A DNA stretch of 64,000 bases from Xanthomonas sp. 3793 (lineage in GTDB: Bacteria > Pseudomonadota > Gammaproteobacteria > Xanthomonadales > Xanthomonadaceae), in NCBI RefSeq assembly GCF_024806835.1, contig NZ_JANTYU010000004.1, forward strand, positions 310,001-374,000, given 5' to 3'. The notes below the pieces were generated by a model that was not told where the DNA came from, did not search any database, and was given only the letters and a program-made list of their open reading frames with translations. Of the stretch, positions 56,010 through 64,000 are shown piece by piece (positions within the stretch are counted from its first letter, which is position 1; the number at the start of each line of letters is the position of its first letter). The translations under genes and the position numbers were made by a program.

Positions 56010-57269
56010 TCATAAATTCTTGCGCGCCGGAATCAGCAGGTTCCCAAACAGCAAACCGGCCATCAAAGCCATCACGATATTGGTGACCGCCAACAATGCG
56101 GCTTGTCCGACGCTGACATCCTGTTGCTGCACCAGGGTCAAAAATCCCCGCAGGCTCACGCTGCCGGGAACCAGCATGATGATGCCCGGCAATCGAATCA
56201 GCGCACCGGGTTTTTGCACCACCCGCCCGAACAGGTTCCCGGCGGCAGTCAACGCCATGGCCGAGGCAAATACTCCGGCCGGACCGCCCCAGGCATGCCC
56301 GGCATAACGCGCAATGACATAACCGGACATCGCTGCGGCCATGATCCATAAATAATCGCGCCGATTGGCCTTGAACAACACCGCAAACGCATAAGCGGCC
56401 ACCAGCAACGAGGCCCATTCCACCCAGCCGGCTTGCGGACGCAAGGCAGCCACCTGGGGGTGAAGACCCATCAATTGGGTCAGCGTCACCGCAATCACCG
56501 CGCCCACCGTGAGCTTGAGCACCGTGGTCACCGCACCGGCCAGCCGCGCCGTGCCGGACACCCAGTGCTGGCTGGCCAGCTCGTTGAACGCATTGGTCAA
56601 CGACATGCCCGGCAACAGCACCACCAGCGAGGCGATGATCACCGTGTTGAGATTCAGCGGCCCGACCAGCGAGGCCACCAGTGCGGCGACCACGCCAGCC
56701 AGCAGTCCGGCCAGCGCTTCGCCGGCCTCCTTGGTGGCGGGGCGTTTGTCGGTGTACTGGGTCAGCAGGCCGATCGACATGCCGATCGCGCCAGCGGTGG
56801 CGATATCCAGCCAGGGCAACTTCCACAACCCGGCCACGCCGGCCGCGGCCAGGCCGAAGGCCAGCACCTGCAAGGTCTTGCCGCGCCGGTCGACCTCACG
56901 ATCCAGGCGGCGCAACGCGGTGTGGCCCTGCGCAATGCTCATGCGGCCGTTGGCCACGCTGTCGGCCACGTAGTCGGCCACGCTGAGCTTGTAGAGATCG
57001 TTCTCGCCCGGCGCCAGCCGGATCACGCGGGTGATGTCGCTGGACCCGATCGCCTTGGTCGGGTCGCTGAAGCTCAGGATGATGCCGGTGGGATTGGACC
57101 ACGGCTCGCAATCCAGGCCCAGTTTCTGCGACAGACCCACCACCGCAGCCTCCAGGCGCTGCGCGGTGGTGCCATAGGAATGCAGGCGCCCGGCAATTTC
57201 CGACACGAAGGCGACGCGCTGGGCGTAGGTGGCGCTGGCGGACGGTAAGACAACGGTGGCAGCGGACAT
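56010..57269 (-). CDS. ThrE-type threonine/serine exporter
   Basis: 419 aa membrane protein. The N-terminal soluble part (RVAFVSEIAGRLHSYGTTAQRLE and SFSDPTKAIG) is the DUF1212 domain, followed by membrane segments with LPWLDIATAGAIGM, VVLLPGMSLTNAFNELASQHWVSGTARLAGA, and a DUF3815-type second half ending ALLAVTNIVMALMAGLLFGNLL. Both halves are joined in one chain, as in ThrE of corynebacteria. Expected to export threonine/serine. Start ATG 57269. Convergent with the H-NS gene. Confidence 0.85.
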   Translation of the reverse strand: MSAATVVLPSASATYAQRVAFVSEIAGRLHSYGTTAQRLEAAVVGLSQKLGLDCEPWSNPTGIILSFSDPTKAIGSSDITRVIRLAPGENDLYKLSVADYVADSVANGRMSIAQGHTALRRLDREVDRRGKTLQVLAFGLAAAGVAGLWKLPWLDIATAGAIGMSIGLLTQYTDKRPATKEAGEALAGLLAGVVAALVASLVGPLNLNTVIIASLVVLLPGMSLTNAFNELASQHWVSGTARLAGAVTTVLKLTVGAVIAVTLTQLMGLHPQVAALRPQAGWVEWASLLVAAYAFAVLFKANRRDYLWIMAAAMSGYVIARYAGHAWGGPAGVFASAMALTAAGNLFGRVVQKPGALIRLPGIIMLVPGSVSLRGFLTLVQQQDVSVGQAALLAVTNIVMALMAGLLFGNLLIPARKNL

Positions 57270-57435
57270 GCGTGGCGGGTCGGATCGGGAAAACGCCGTG
57301 CGGCGAGGCCGCCAGTGTATGCCGCAGCGCGCGTGGCCGGCGGCTCCGTCGGCGGCCGCACCGACATCGCTTCGGTCGCGTCCCCATCTTTCGCTCACAC
57401 CGGCGCGGTATGCTGGCGCCACGGACAGGCCACCC

Positions 57436-58548
57436 ATGATCAAACCGCAACCTCCACGCATCGAACAAGACTCGCAGGATCAGGCACAGGTCCGACTCTC
57501 CGGCAGTTGGGTCCTGGCGACCGCCCTGCCCCAGGCCGAACTGCTGCAAGCCGTGCCCGACGGGGTGCGTCGCATCGACGCGCGCGGCATCGGGCAACTG
57601 GATTCGGCCGGCGTGCTGCAGCTGCTGCGCTTTGCCGGCCGCCTGGGGCTGAAAGAAGACGCCATCGATTTCCGCGATGAACACCAGGCGCTGGTGTGCA
57701 CCATCGAAGAACTCAACGACGAGCGCCCCAAGCCGAAGCGCGACTACGGCTTCGTCGCCGCGCTCGACCGCCTGGGCCGCACCACCCATGGCGTCGGCCA
57801 GGGCATCCTGGAACTGAACAGCTTTCTGGGCGAAAACATGGTCAAGATCGGGCGGCTGATCCACGAGCCGCGCCGCTTCCGCCTGACCTCCACCGTGCAC
57901 CACATGGAGCAGGTCGGCCTGGATGCGGTGCCGCTGGTGGTGCTGCTGTCGTATCTGGTCGGCGCGGTGATCGCGTTTTTGGGCTCAACCATCCTGCGCG
58001 ACTTCGGCGCGGAGATCTACGTGGTGGAGCTGGTGTCGATCGCCTTCCTGCGCGAGTTCGCCGTGCTGCTGACCGCCATCGTGCTGGCCGGGCGCACTGC
58101 CAGCGCGTTCACCGCGCAGATCGGGGCGATGAAGTCGCGCGAAGAGGTCGATGCCATCCGCACCCTCGGGCTGGACCCGATCGACCTGCTGGTGATTCCG
58201 CGCCTGCTGGCGCTGATCTTCACCCTGCCGCTGCTGACTTTCATCGCGATGATCGCCGGCCTGGCCGGGGGCGTCACCGTGGGCGCATTCGATCTGGATA
58301 TCCCGCCGCAGATGTATCTGGCGCGCATGCACGACACCATCCAGTTGCGGCATTTCTTGGTCGGCTTGTCGAAGGCACCGTTGTTTGCGCTGGTGATCGG
58401 CCTGATCGGCTGCCTGGAAGGTTTGAAGGTCAGCGGCACCGCGCAGTCGGTGGGCGAGCGCACCACCTCCTCGGTGGTGCAGACGATTTCCTTGGTCATC
58501 ATCCTCGATGCGATTGCGGCGTTGTGGTTCATGAAGATGGGGTGGTGA
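57436..58548 (+). CDS. mlaE: MlaE-type lipid transport permease with N-terminal STAS domain
   Basis: 370 aa. Residues 10-95 form a STAS/MlaB-like domain (DARGIGQLDSAGVLQLL). The permease half has the MlaE/YrbE signature: LVGAVIAFLGSTILRDFG, REFAVLLTAIVLAGRTASAFTAQIGAMKSREEVDA and PRLLALIFTLPLLTF. Works in the inner membrane with MlaF and MlaD to move phospholipids between membranes. First gene of the operon. The ATG at 57436 follows AGGCCACCC. In E. coli, MlaB is a separate protein; here it is fused. Confidence 0.92.
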   Translation: MIKPQPPRIEQDSQDQAQVRLSGSWVLATALPQAELLQAVPDGVRRIDARGIGQLDSAGVLQLLRFAGRLGLKEDAIDFRDEHQALVCTIEELNDERPKPKRDYGFVAALDRLGRTTHGVGQGILELNSFLGENMVKIGRLIHEPRRFRLTSTVHHMEQVGLDAVPLVVLLSYLVGAVIAFLGSTILRDFGAEIYVVELVSIAFLREFAVLLTAIVLAGRTASAFTAQIGAMKSREEVDAIRTLGLDPIDLLVIPRLLALIFTLPLLTFIAMIAGLAGGVTVGAFDLDIPPQMYLARMHDTIQLRHFLVGLSKAPLFALVIGLIGCLEGLKVSGTAQSVGERTTSSVVQTISLVIILDAIAALWFMKMGW

Positions 58549-58556
58549 TGAGGCGG

Positions 58557-58667
58557 GGATTCGACATTCGGGATTTGGGATTTGTGCAGAGCAGAAGCGA
58601 GGCGCTTGCACTGGTATTCGGGAGAAAAGTGCCTTGACCAATCCCGAATCCCCACTCCCCAATCCCG
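58557..58667. repeat. Short dispersed repeat with inverted arms spanning the mlaF start
   Basis: ATTCGGGATT at 58566-58575 is the exact inverse of AATCCCGAAT at 58640-58649, with further GGGATT/AATCCC copies on each side. The core is about 85 bp. GGGATTCGGGATTGGGG-like units are, from memory, common between Xanthomonas genes. The right arm codes the first residues after the TTG start of mlaF (NPESPLPNPG). Confidence 0.65.
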
Positions 58668-59470
58668 GCCCAGAGGCCGACGACGACCAGCTGGCGATTT
58701 CCGTGCGCGGGCTGACCAATCGCTTCGGCAGCCAGGTGGTGCACGAGGAGCTGGATCTGGACGTGCGTCGCGGCGAGATCCTGGGCGTGGTCGGCGGCTC
58801 GGGCACCGGCAAGTCGGTGCTGATGCGCAGCATCCTGGGCCTGCGCGAGCCGGACGCCGGCAGCATCCAGGTATTGGGTGCGGATGCGCGCTCGGGCCGC
58901 TTCGCCGACCGCCAGCACATCACCCGCAATACCGGCGTGCTGTTCCAGGACGGCGCGCTGTTCTCGTCGATGACCGTCGGCGAAAACGTGCAGGTCCCGC
59001 TGAAGGAACATCACGGTGAGTTCCCGGAGCGCTGGTATTTCGAGCTGGCGCTGCTGAAGATCAAGCTGGCCGGCCTGCCGGCCGATGCGCTGGACAAGCT
59101 GCCCTCGCAATTGTCCGGCGGCATGCGCAAGCGCGCCGGCCTGGCGCGGGCGCTGGCGCTGGACCCGCCGCTGCTGTTCCTGGACGAGCCCACCGCCGGG
59201 CTGGACCCGATCGGCGCGGCCGCCTTCGACCGCCTGATCCGCACCCTGCAGCAGGCGCTGGGCCTGACCGTGTTCCTGATCACCCATGACCTGGATACGC
59301 TGTACGCCATCTGCGACCGCATCGCGGTGCTGGCCGATCGCAAGGTGATCGCCAACGCGCCGCTGGCCGAAGTCGAGCAGATCGACCACCCCTGGATCCA
59401 GGAATATTTCCACGGTCCGCGTGCCCGCGCCGCGCGCGCGGCCAAGACCGACTCCACCGAGACCGCCTGA
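58634..59470 (+). CDS. mlaF: Mla-type lipid transport ABC ATPase
   Basis: 278 aa. Walker A GGSGTGKS near 54-61, Q loop near 105, signature LSGGMRKRAGLARAL near 160, Walker B LLFLDEPT near 180-187 and the His switch in FLITHDLDTLYA. Energises lipid transport with MlaE and MlaD. The only start that fits is TTG 58634, 85 nt past mlaE, and it lies within a dispersed repeat, so the first 15 residues are repeat-encoded and low in complexity. The conserved ATPase begins at about residue 20. No better start was seen. Confidence 0.92.
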   Translation: MTNPESPLPNPGPEADDDQLAISVRGLTNRFGSQVVHEELDLDVRRGEILGVVGGSGTGKSVLMRSILGLREPDAGSIQVLGADARSGRFADRQHITRNTGVLFQDGALFSSMTVGENVQVPLKEHHGEFPERWYFELALLKIKLAGLPADALDKLPSQLSGGMRKRAGLARALALDPPLLFLDEPTAGLDPIGAAAFDRLIRTLQQALGLTVFLITHDLDTLYAICDRIAVLADRKVIANAPLAEVEQIDHPWIQEYFHGPRARAARAAKTDSTETA

Positions 59471-59472
59471 GC

Positions 59473-60399
59473 ATGGAAACCAAAGCCAATTACGTCCTGA
59501 TCGGCGCCTTCACCATCGTGGCAGGCCTGGCCTTGCTGCTGTTCGGGCTATGGGCCGCCAAGTACTCCTCCGACCGCACCTGGCAGCAATACCGGGTGGT
59601 GTTCCGCGAGGCGGTGACCGGCCTGTCGGTCGGCAGCCCCGTGCAATACAACGGCATCGCGGTGGGCTCGATCACCGAGCTGACGCTGGCGCCGAACGAC
59701 CCGCGCCAGGTGGTGGCGCATGTGCGGGTCAACTCCACCACGCCGATCAAGAGCGACACCCGCGCCAAGCTGGCCATCACCAGCCTGACCGGCCCGTCGA
59801 TCATCCAGCTCTCGGGCGGCACGCCCGAGGCGCCGTCGCTGACCACCATCGACAAGAGCGATGCGCCGATCATCCAGACCACGCCCTCTGCATTGCAGAA
59901 CATCACCGACACCGCCAACCGCATCGTCGAGCGCATGGACGAAATGCTCTCCGACAAGAACGTGGCCAGCATTTCGGCCACGCTGCAGAACCTGGAAAAG
60001 ATCAGCGGCGGCATCGCCGACCGCGACGAAGGCATGCAGGCGCTGATCGTCAGCGCACGCGATGCCGCGCGCAATCTGGATACCACCCTGACCACCACCA
60101 ATGGCACCATCAAGCGGCTGGACCAGAACCTGGTGCAGCAGCTGCCGGGCATCCTCAACAAACTGGACGCAACGCTGGTCAAGCTGGATTCGGCCGCCGG
60201 CAACGCCGACAACATCCTTGGCGAGAACCGTGCGGCCATCAACAGCTTCGCCAACGACGGCCTGGGCCAGCTCGGACCGACACTGACCGAATTGCGCGGC
60301 CTGATCCGCGACTTGCGCCGAGTCAGCGACAAACTGGACAACAACCCTGCGCGCTACCTGCTCGGTCGCGACGCACCCAAGGAGTTCGAACCGAAATGA
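59473..60399 (+). CDS. mlaD: MCE-domain lipid transport protein
   Basis: 308 aa, inner-membrane anchored by a single N-terminal helix (YVLIGAFTIVAGLALLLFGLWAA). The MCE domain (about residues 40-120) has FREAVTGLSVGSPVQYNGIAVGSI and the ITSLTGPSIIQL strand. The C-terminal 170 residues are helical, with heptad-like SALQNITDTANRIVERMDEML and many Asn/Leu repeats. This tail is longer than that of E. coli MlaD and may form a channel or reach the outer membrane. Starts 2 bp after the mlaF stop. Confidence 0.93.
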   Translation: METKANYVLIGAFTIVAGLALLLFGLWAAKYSSDRTWQQYRVVFREAVTGLSVGSPVQYNGIAVGSITELTLAPNDPRQVVAHVRVNSTTPIKSDTRAKLAITSLTGPSIIQLSGGTPEAPSLTTIDKSDAPIIQTTPSALQNITDTANRIVERMDEMLSDKNVASISATLQNLEKISGGIADRDEGMQALIVSARDAARNLDTTLTTTNGTIKRLDQNLVQQLPGILNKLDATLVKLDSAAGNADNILGENRAAINSFANDGLGQLGPTLTELRGLIRDLRRVSDKLDNNPARYLLGRDAPKEFEPK

Positions 60400-61040
60400 C
60401 TGCCATGCGCCTGTTGCGTCCCCTGCTGTGCGTCTCGCTGTTGGCGCTGGGCGGTTGCTCGGTCCTGACCGGTGGCGACCAGAAGCCGGCCACGATCTAT
60501 GCCCCCACCGTGCGCGTCACGCCCAATCCCACCTGGCCGCAGGTGACCTGGCAGTTGGCGATCGCCAAGCCAAGCGCGGCCCGCATCGTCGACAGCCCGC
60601 GCATCAACGTGCGCCCGACCCCGGGCGAGTTGCAGGTCTACCACGGCGCCGGCTGGGCGCAACCGGCTACCGACATGCTGGAAGACAGCGTGGTGCGCGC
60701 GTTCGAAGACTCCGGCAAGATCGCCGCGGTTGCGCGCATCGGCGCCGGGATCCGCTCGGACTACAAGCTGGCGATCGACCTGCGCCGCTTCGAAGCCGAT
60801 TACGCCGGCCAGTCGCTGCCCTCGGCCACGATCGAGCTCAATGCCAAGCTGCTGCATTCGGCAGATCAACGCGTGGCCGCCTCGCGCACCTTCCTGGTCG
60901 CACGCCCATCCAGCGGCACCGACACGACTGCTGTGGCAGCGGCATTCGAACAGGCGATGACCCAGGTCACCACCGAGCTGGTCGGCTGGACCTTGGTCAC
61001 CGGCCAGCAGGACAGCCAGAACCTGCCGCGCTCGTTGTAG
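60396..61040 (+). CDS. ABC-type transport auxiliary lipoprotein (PqiC-like)
   Basis: 214 aa. The start overlaps the mlaD stop (ATGA). N-terminal lipobox LGGC with Cys21. The rest matches the PqiC/DUF330 family of membrane-associated lipoproteins found with MCE systems: IYAPTVRVTPNPTWPQVTWQ, SPRINVRPTPGELQVYHGAGWA, AFEDSGKI and SDYKLAIDLRRFEADY. It probably docks the MCE assembly at the outer membrane. It sits where MlaC/MlaB-type genes follow mlaD in E. coli. Confidence 0.9.
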   Translation: MTAMRLLRPLLCVSLLALGGCSVLTGGDQKPATIYAPTVRVTPNPTWPQVTWQLAIAKPSAARIVDSPRINVRPTPGELQVYHGAGWAQPATDMLEDSVVRAFEDSGKIAAVARIGAGIRSDYKLAIDLRRFEADYAGQSLPSATIELNAKLLHSADQRVAASRTFLVARPSSGTDTTAVAAAFEQAMTQVTTELVGWTLVTGQQDSQNLPRSL

Positions 61041-61589
61041 GCGCGAACGGCAGACTCAGAGCAGCCAGGAAAACGTAGCCAGCGGCCGCCAGGTGGACAC
61101 GGACGGCGCGCAGGAGCCGGAGCATATGGGTGGTACATGCCGGTTCCGAGCACCGGCCGCGCCCGCCAGGGGCTGCCGCAACGCGGCTGATCTGCTGCCT
61201 GACTGCAGGGCCCTTGCCCGCCCATCATCGAGGGACACGCTGCAAGTACGTCCATGTAAGCTCTTGCGCGGCATCCATGCCGCGTAAGGTCCCACGACGG
61301 TGAGCGGGCAAGGACCTATCGAGATGGTCGGCACGCAGGGTTTTCAGTAAAGCAGTCAGCAATCTGTCTGGTGCGGTGTCCTCGCCGCTTGCGGGACCAT
61401 TGGCGGCATGGATGCCGCCAAGGAGCCCCAGGGACGGGTTTACGGCGTGTCCCGCAAGCGGCGAGGGCACCGCGCCCTCGACCCACTCAGCGTTTGACAT
61501 GAGCTTCTGACTATAGCCACCAAGATGCGACTAACAAAACCGCTGCGCTCCCCGCCAGCCGAGCGCTCGCTACGTTTTGCTAGCCGCTC
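61041..61589. other. Intergenic region, holds palindromic repeats
   Basis: About 549 bp between the Mla operon end and the alkB-like gene. It contains the repeat described at 61267-61480. Frames here on either strand have no recognisable protein; one of 91 codons (61225-61500, minus) runs through the palindromes. Confidence 0.6.
61267..61480. repeat. Dispersed palindromic repeat with nested inverted repeats
   Basis: Several dyads are nested here: CGCGGCAT/ATGCCGCG at 61267-61284; CCTCGCCGCTTGCGGGA at 61380-61396 inverted as TCCCGCAAGCGGCGAGG at 61450-61466; TTGGCGGCAT/ATGCCGCCAA at 61400-61421; and CGAGGGC/GCCCTCG at 61462-61480. The 17-bp arms bracket the inner palindrome, so the unit 61380-61466 could fold into a cruciform or stem-loop. 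It looks like a Xanthomonas intergenic repeat. No coding capacity. Confidence 0.7.
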
Positions 61590-62189
61590 TTATCGCTGGG
61601 ACACGCGCATCGCAATCTGACGAAAGGTCAGATTGATGCGCTCGCCGACTGGCTTTACGGTGCGCGGCAAGGCGTGTTTGTAGTAACGCTGGGTATCGCC
61701 GCCCATCAGCAGCAGATCGCCGTGGCCCAGCTCCAGCGTCTGCTTCAACGCTGCATCGTCGCGATGCTTGAACGCAAACCGCCGCGTCGCGCCCAGGCTC
61801 AGCGATGCGATCACCGGCTGCGCGCCCAGCTCCGGCTCATCGTCACTGTGCCAGCCCATGGCATCGGCTCCGCTGCGGTAGCGGTTGACCAGCACGCTGT
61901 TGAACGGGCAGCCGGTTTCATCCTGCAGACGCGTACGCAAAGGCTGCAGCACCTCCAGCCACGGCTGCGGCGCAAACTGCGTGCCAGAGTAGCGATAGCT
62001 GGCATCGGCATCGCCGATCCAGCTGCTCAGACGCGGCGAATCCACCACCCGCCCGAACATTCGGATGCGATGGACTTCCCACTGCACCTGGTCCAGCAGC
62101 GCCTGCATCAGTGCATCGGCATGCGCGGCCTGCAACCAGCCGCGACACCAGTGGATCTGAGCTTGCGGCAGTGCAACGCGTATTTTCAT
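61590..62189 (-). CDS. alkB: AlkB-like 2-oxoglutarate/Fe(II) dioxygenase
   Basis: 199 aa. Oxidative demethylase fold: iron ligands His114, Asp116 (GWHSDDEPELG) and His172 (YKHALP), and the 2-oxoglutarate-binding RINLTFR at 184-190. NSVLVNRYRSGADAMGWHSDDE matches the AlkB/ALKBH2-3-like group. Expected to repair alkylated DNA or RNA. ATG 62189 chosen; TTG 62195 adds two residues. The symbol is used in the family sense; it is nearer to the ALKBH2/3-like class than to E. coli AlkB. Confidence 0.9.
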   Translation of the reverse strand: MKIRVALPQAQIHWCRGWLQAAHADALMQALLDQVQWEVHRIRMFGRVVDSPRLSSWIGDADASYRYSGTQFAPQPWLEVLQPLRTRLQDETGCPFNSVLVNRYRSGADAMGWHSDDEPELGAQPVIASLSLGATRRFAFKHRDDAALKQTLELGHGDLLLMGGDTQRYYKHALPRTVKPVGERINLTFRQIAMRVSQR

Positions 62190-62314
62190 GCGCAAACGCT
62201 AGCATACGCGCGTCGGAGCGCACCGGCAGCGGCGGATGAATCGACGCGATTTGCCGCCATCACATGCAATCCCGGAAAATACGCCCCAGCCATCGAGCCA
62301 ACGGGAGCGGAGCA

Positions 62315-63964
62315 ATGTCGGAAGCGGGAATCGGCGCGCAAGCGTCAGAGACGGTCGAGCGCGACGTCATGGAATACGACGTCGTCACCGTCGGTGCCGG
62401 TCCGGCCGGGCTGTCGTTCGCGATCCGGCTCAAGCAGCTCAACCCCGAGTTGAGTGTGTGCGTGATCGAAAAATCCAGCACCATCGGCGCGCATATCCTG
62501 TCCGGCGCGGTGATCGAGCCTGGCCCGCTGGATGCGTTGCTGCCCGGCTGGCGCGACAACCCGCCGCCGATCTGCGTGGCCGCCACCGACGACGAATTCT
62601 GGTTCCTCGGCAAGGACAGCGCGCGCAAGTTCCCGGTGGTGCCGCCGGGCATGCGCAACCACGGCAACTTCATCGTCAGCCTGGGTGCGATGTGCGCCTG
62701 GCTGGCGCCGCAGGCCGAAGCGCTGGGCGTGGAAATCTACCCGGGCTTTGCCGCCGCCGAGACGCTGCATGACGACAGCGGCCAGGTGATTGGCGTGCGC
62801 ATCGGCGACATGGGTGTGGCCAAGGATGGCTCGCACAAGCCCGGCTATACGGCCGGTATCGATATCCGCGCCAAGGTCACCGTGCTGGCCGAAGGCGCGC
62901 GCGGGCATCTGACCAAGCGCCTGCTCGCGCGCTTCGACCTTACCGCAGACAGCGACCCGCAGGGCTATTCGATCGGCATCAAGGAGTTGTGGCAGGTGCC
63001 CGAAGGCCGCGTCACGCCCGGCAAGATCGTGCACACCATCGGCTGGCCCGCCGACAATCGCACCTACGGCGGCAGCTTCCTGTATCACCTGGACAACAAC
63101 CAGGTCGCGCTCGGCTACGTCAGCGGGCTGGACTACAGCGACCCGAAGTACCAGCCGTGGGAAGCCTTCCAGCAATGGAAAAACCACGCGCTGATCAAGT
63201 CGCTGCTGGAGGGCGGCAGCATTCTTTCGGCCGGCGCGCGTGCCATCGTCACCGGCGGCTGGCAGTCGTTGCCGAAAGTGGAAATGCCCGGCGCCCTGCT
63301 GATCGGCGACACCGCCGGCCTGCTCAACGTGCCCAAGATCAAGGGCACCCATCAGGCGATCCGCAGCGGCATGCTGGCGGCCGAACACCTGGTGCACTCA
63401 CAGCTGGTACCGCAAGGCTTCGACGCCAAGCTGCGCGCCTCCGATGCGATGGCCGAGCTGAAAGAAGTGCGCAACATCAAGCCCGGCTTCAAGAAGGGCC
63501 TGTGGTTCGGCCTGCTCAATGCCGCCTGGGAAACCGCGCTCAAGGGCGCCTCGCCGTGGACGTTGAAGAACAAGGCGGACTGGTCGGCGCTGCACAAGCT
63601 CGGCGACTACGAACAACCCAAGCGCGACTACGGCACGCGCGAGCTGGCACCGCGCGACCGCCTGCAGGCGGTGTATTTCGCTGCCACCGAGCATGACGAA
63701 GACCAGCCCGTGCACCTGAAGGTGCTCGACACCGACATCTGCGCCACGCGCTGCGTGCAGGAATACGACAACCCCTGCACCCGCTTCTGCCCGGCCAACG
63801 TCTACGAGATGGTCGCAGACACCGACAGCCCCTCCGGCAAGCGCCTGCAGATCAACGCCGCCAACTGCGTGCACTGCAAGACCTGCGACATCAAGGACCC
63901 CTACGAGATCATCACCTGGGTCACACCGGAGGGTGGTTCTGGGCCGAACTACCAGAACCTGTGA
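62315..63964 (+). CDS. Electron transfer flavoprotein-ubiquinone oxidoreductase
   Basis: 549 aa membrane-associated flavoprotein that passes electrons from ETF to ubiquinone during fatty acid and amino acid oxidation. N-terminal FAD motif TVGAGPAGLSFAIRLKQL, then EKSSTIGAHILSGAVIEPG, and a C-terminal 4Fe-4S cluster with cysteines in CATRCVQEY, NPCTRFCPA and NCVHCKTCDIKDP. The ubiquinone-binding helices lie between. Start ATG 62315 (MSEAGIGAQ) has GGAG upstream. The upstream in-frame ATG 62264 is unlikely. Confidence 0.95.
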   Translation: MSEAGIGAQASETVERDVMEYDVVTVGAGPAGLSFAIRLKQLNPELSVCVIEKSSTIGAHILSGAVIEPGPLDALLPGWRDNPPPICVAATDDEFWFLGKDSARKFPVVPPGMRNHGNFIVSLGAMCAWLAPQAEALGVEIYPGFAAAETLHDDSGQVIGVRIGDMGVAKDGSHKPGYTAGIDIRAKVTVLAEGARGHLTKRLLARFDLTADSDPQGYSIGIKELWQVPEGRVTPGKIVHTIGWPADNRTYGGSFLYHLDNNQVALGYVSGLDYSDPKYQPWEAFQQWKNHALIKSLLEGGSILSAGARAIVTGGWQSLPKVEMPGALLIGDTAGLLNVPKIKGTHQAIRSGMLAAEHLVHSQLVPQGFDAKLRASDAMAELKEVRNIKPGFKKGLWFGLLNAAWETALKGASPWTLKNKADWSALHKLGDYEQPKRDYGTRELAPRDRLQAVYFAATEHDEDQPVHLKVLDTDICATRCVQEYDNPCTRFCPANVYEMVADTDSPSGKRLQINAANCVHCKTCDIKDPYEIITWVTPEGGSGPNYQNL

Positions 63965-64000
63965 GTGCATCTGGTCGCTCCGTGGGCTCACGCGCGCGCG

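Noticed and set aside
61225-61500. 91-codon frame on the minus strand after the Mla operon
   Set aside because: It runs through nested palindromic repeats, so its sequence is repeat-derived and not evidence of a protein.

Overview
The window reads as chromosomal DNA of a plant-associated gammaproteobacterium, almost certainly a Xanthomonas. The reasons are high G+C with matching codon use, secreted plant cell-wall enzymes (a rhamnogalacturonan lyase, two GH12 endoglucanases, two pectate lyases), large TonB-dependent receptors, a plant-type glutamate-cysteine ligase, and short GC-rich dispersed palindromic repeats. I assign genus from gene content and remembered family sequences; the species is not determined. 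No prophage, IS transposase, CRISPR array, rRNA or tRNA was found.

Layout. 1-4.9 kb: start of a TonB-dependent siderophore receptor, a polysaccharide deacetylase, a glutaredoxin/A-type/rhodanese fusion, a secreted hypothetical and a DUF924 protein. 5-10.1 kb: two overlapping secreted amidohydrolases, then four small envelope-type genes (secreted protein, DUF2809, lipoprotein, GRAM). 10.2-14 kb: plant-polymer block (rhiE-like lyase, two GH12 enzymes). 14.5-18.5 kb: DegV protein, small hypothetical, and a divergent DMT exporter/MocR regulator pair, followed by a hexanucleotide repeat and a palindromic repeat element. 19-22 kb: complete formaldehyde detoxification cluster frmR-frmA-gfa-fghA with an exact RcnR-type operator. 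22-24.4 kb: divergent LysR regulator and TDT exporter. 24.7-28.1 kb: glycosyltransferase and an OmpR-type two-component system. 28.4-34.8 kb: gshA, VIT transporter, engB, cytochrome c4, two lipoprotein DsbAs and an EEP-family hydrolase.

35-40.3 kb: choline uptake and oxidation to glycine betaine (betT-betB-betA), without betI nearby. 40.5-42.2 kb: MarR regulator and FAD monooxygenase separated by a 13-bp perfect dyad. 42.4-47.5 kb: a TonB-dependent receptor divergent from a lytic transglycosylase. 47.8-50.3 kb: tandem duplicated pectate lyases. 51.1-52.9 kb: pssA, a diverged holD, and rimI, tightly packed. 53-57.3 kb: DUF4124 protein, proS, an H-NS-family protein and a ThrE-type exporter. 57.4-61 kb: an Mla-type lipid transport operon (STAS-MlaE, MlaF, MlaD, PqiC-like lipoprotein). 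61-64 kb: a palindromic dispersed repeat, AlkB-like dioxygenase, and ETF-ubiquinone oxidoreductase.

Most of the window is ordinary chromosome. The points most worth checking are the diverged holD beside rimI, the cysteine-free A-type domain in the glutaredoxin-rhodanese fusion, the formaldehyde operator, the two regulator/target dyads (LysR-TDT and MarR-monooxygenase), the metal-ligand-free second amidohydrolase, the mlaF start that lies in a dispersed repeat, and the unexplained four-gene envelope cluster.
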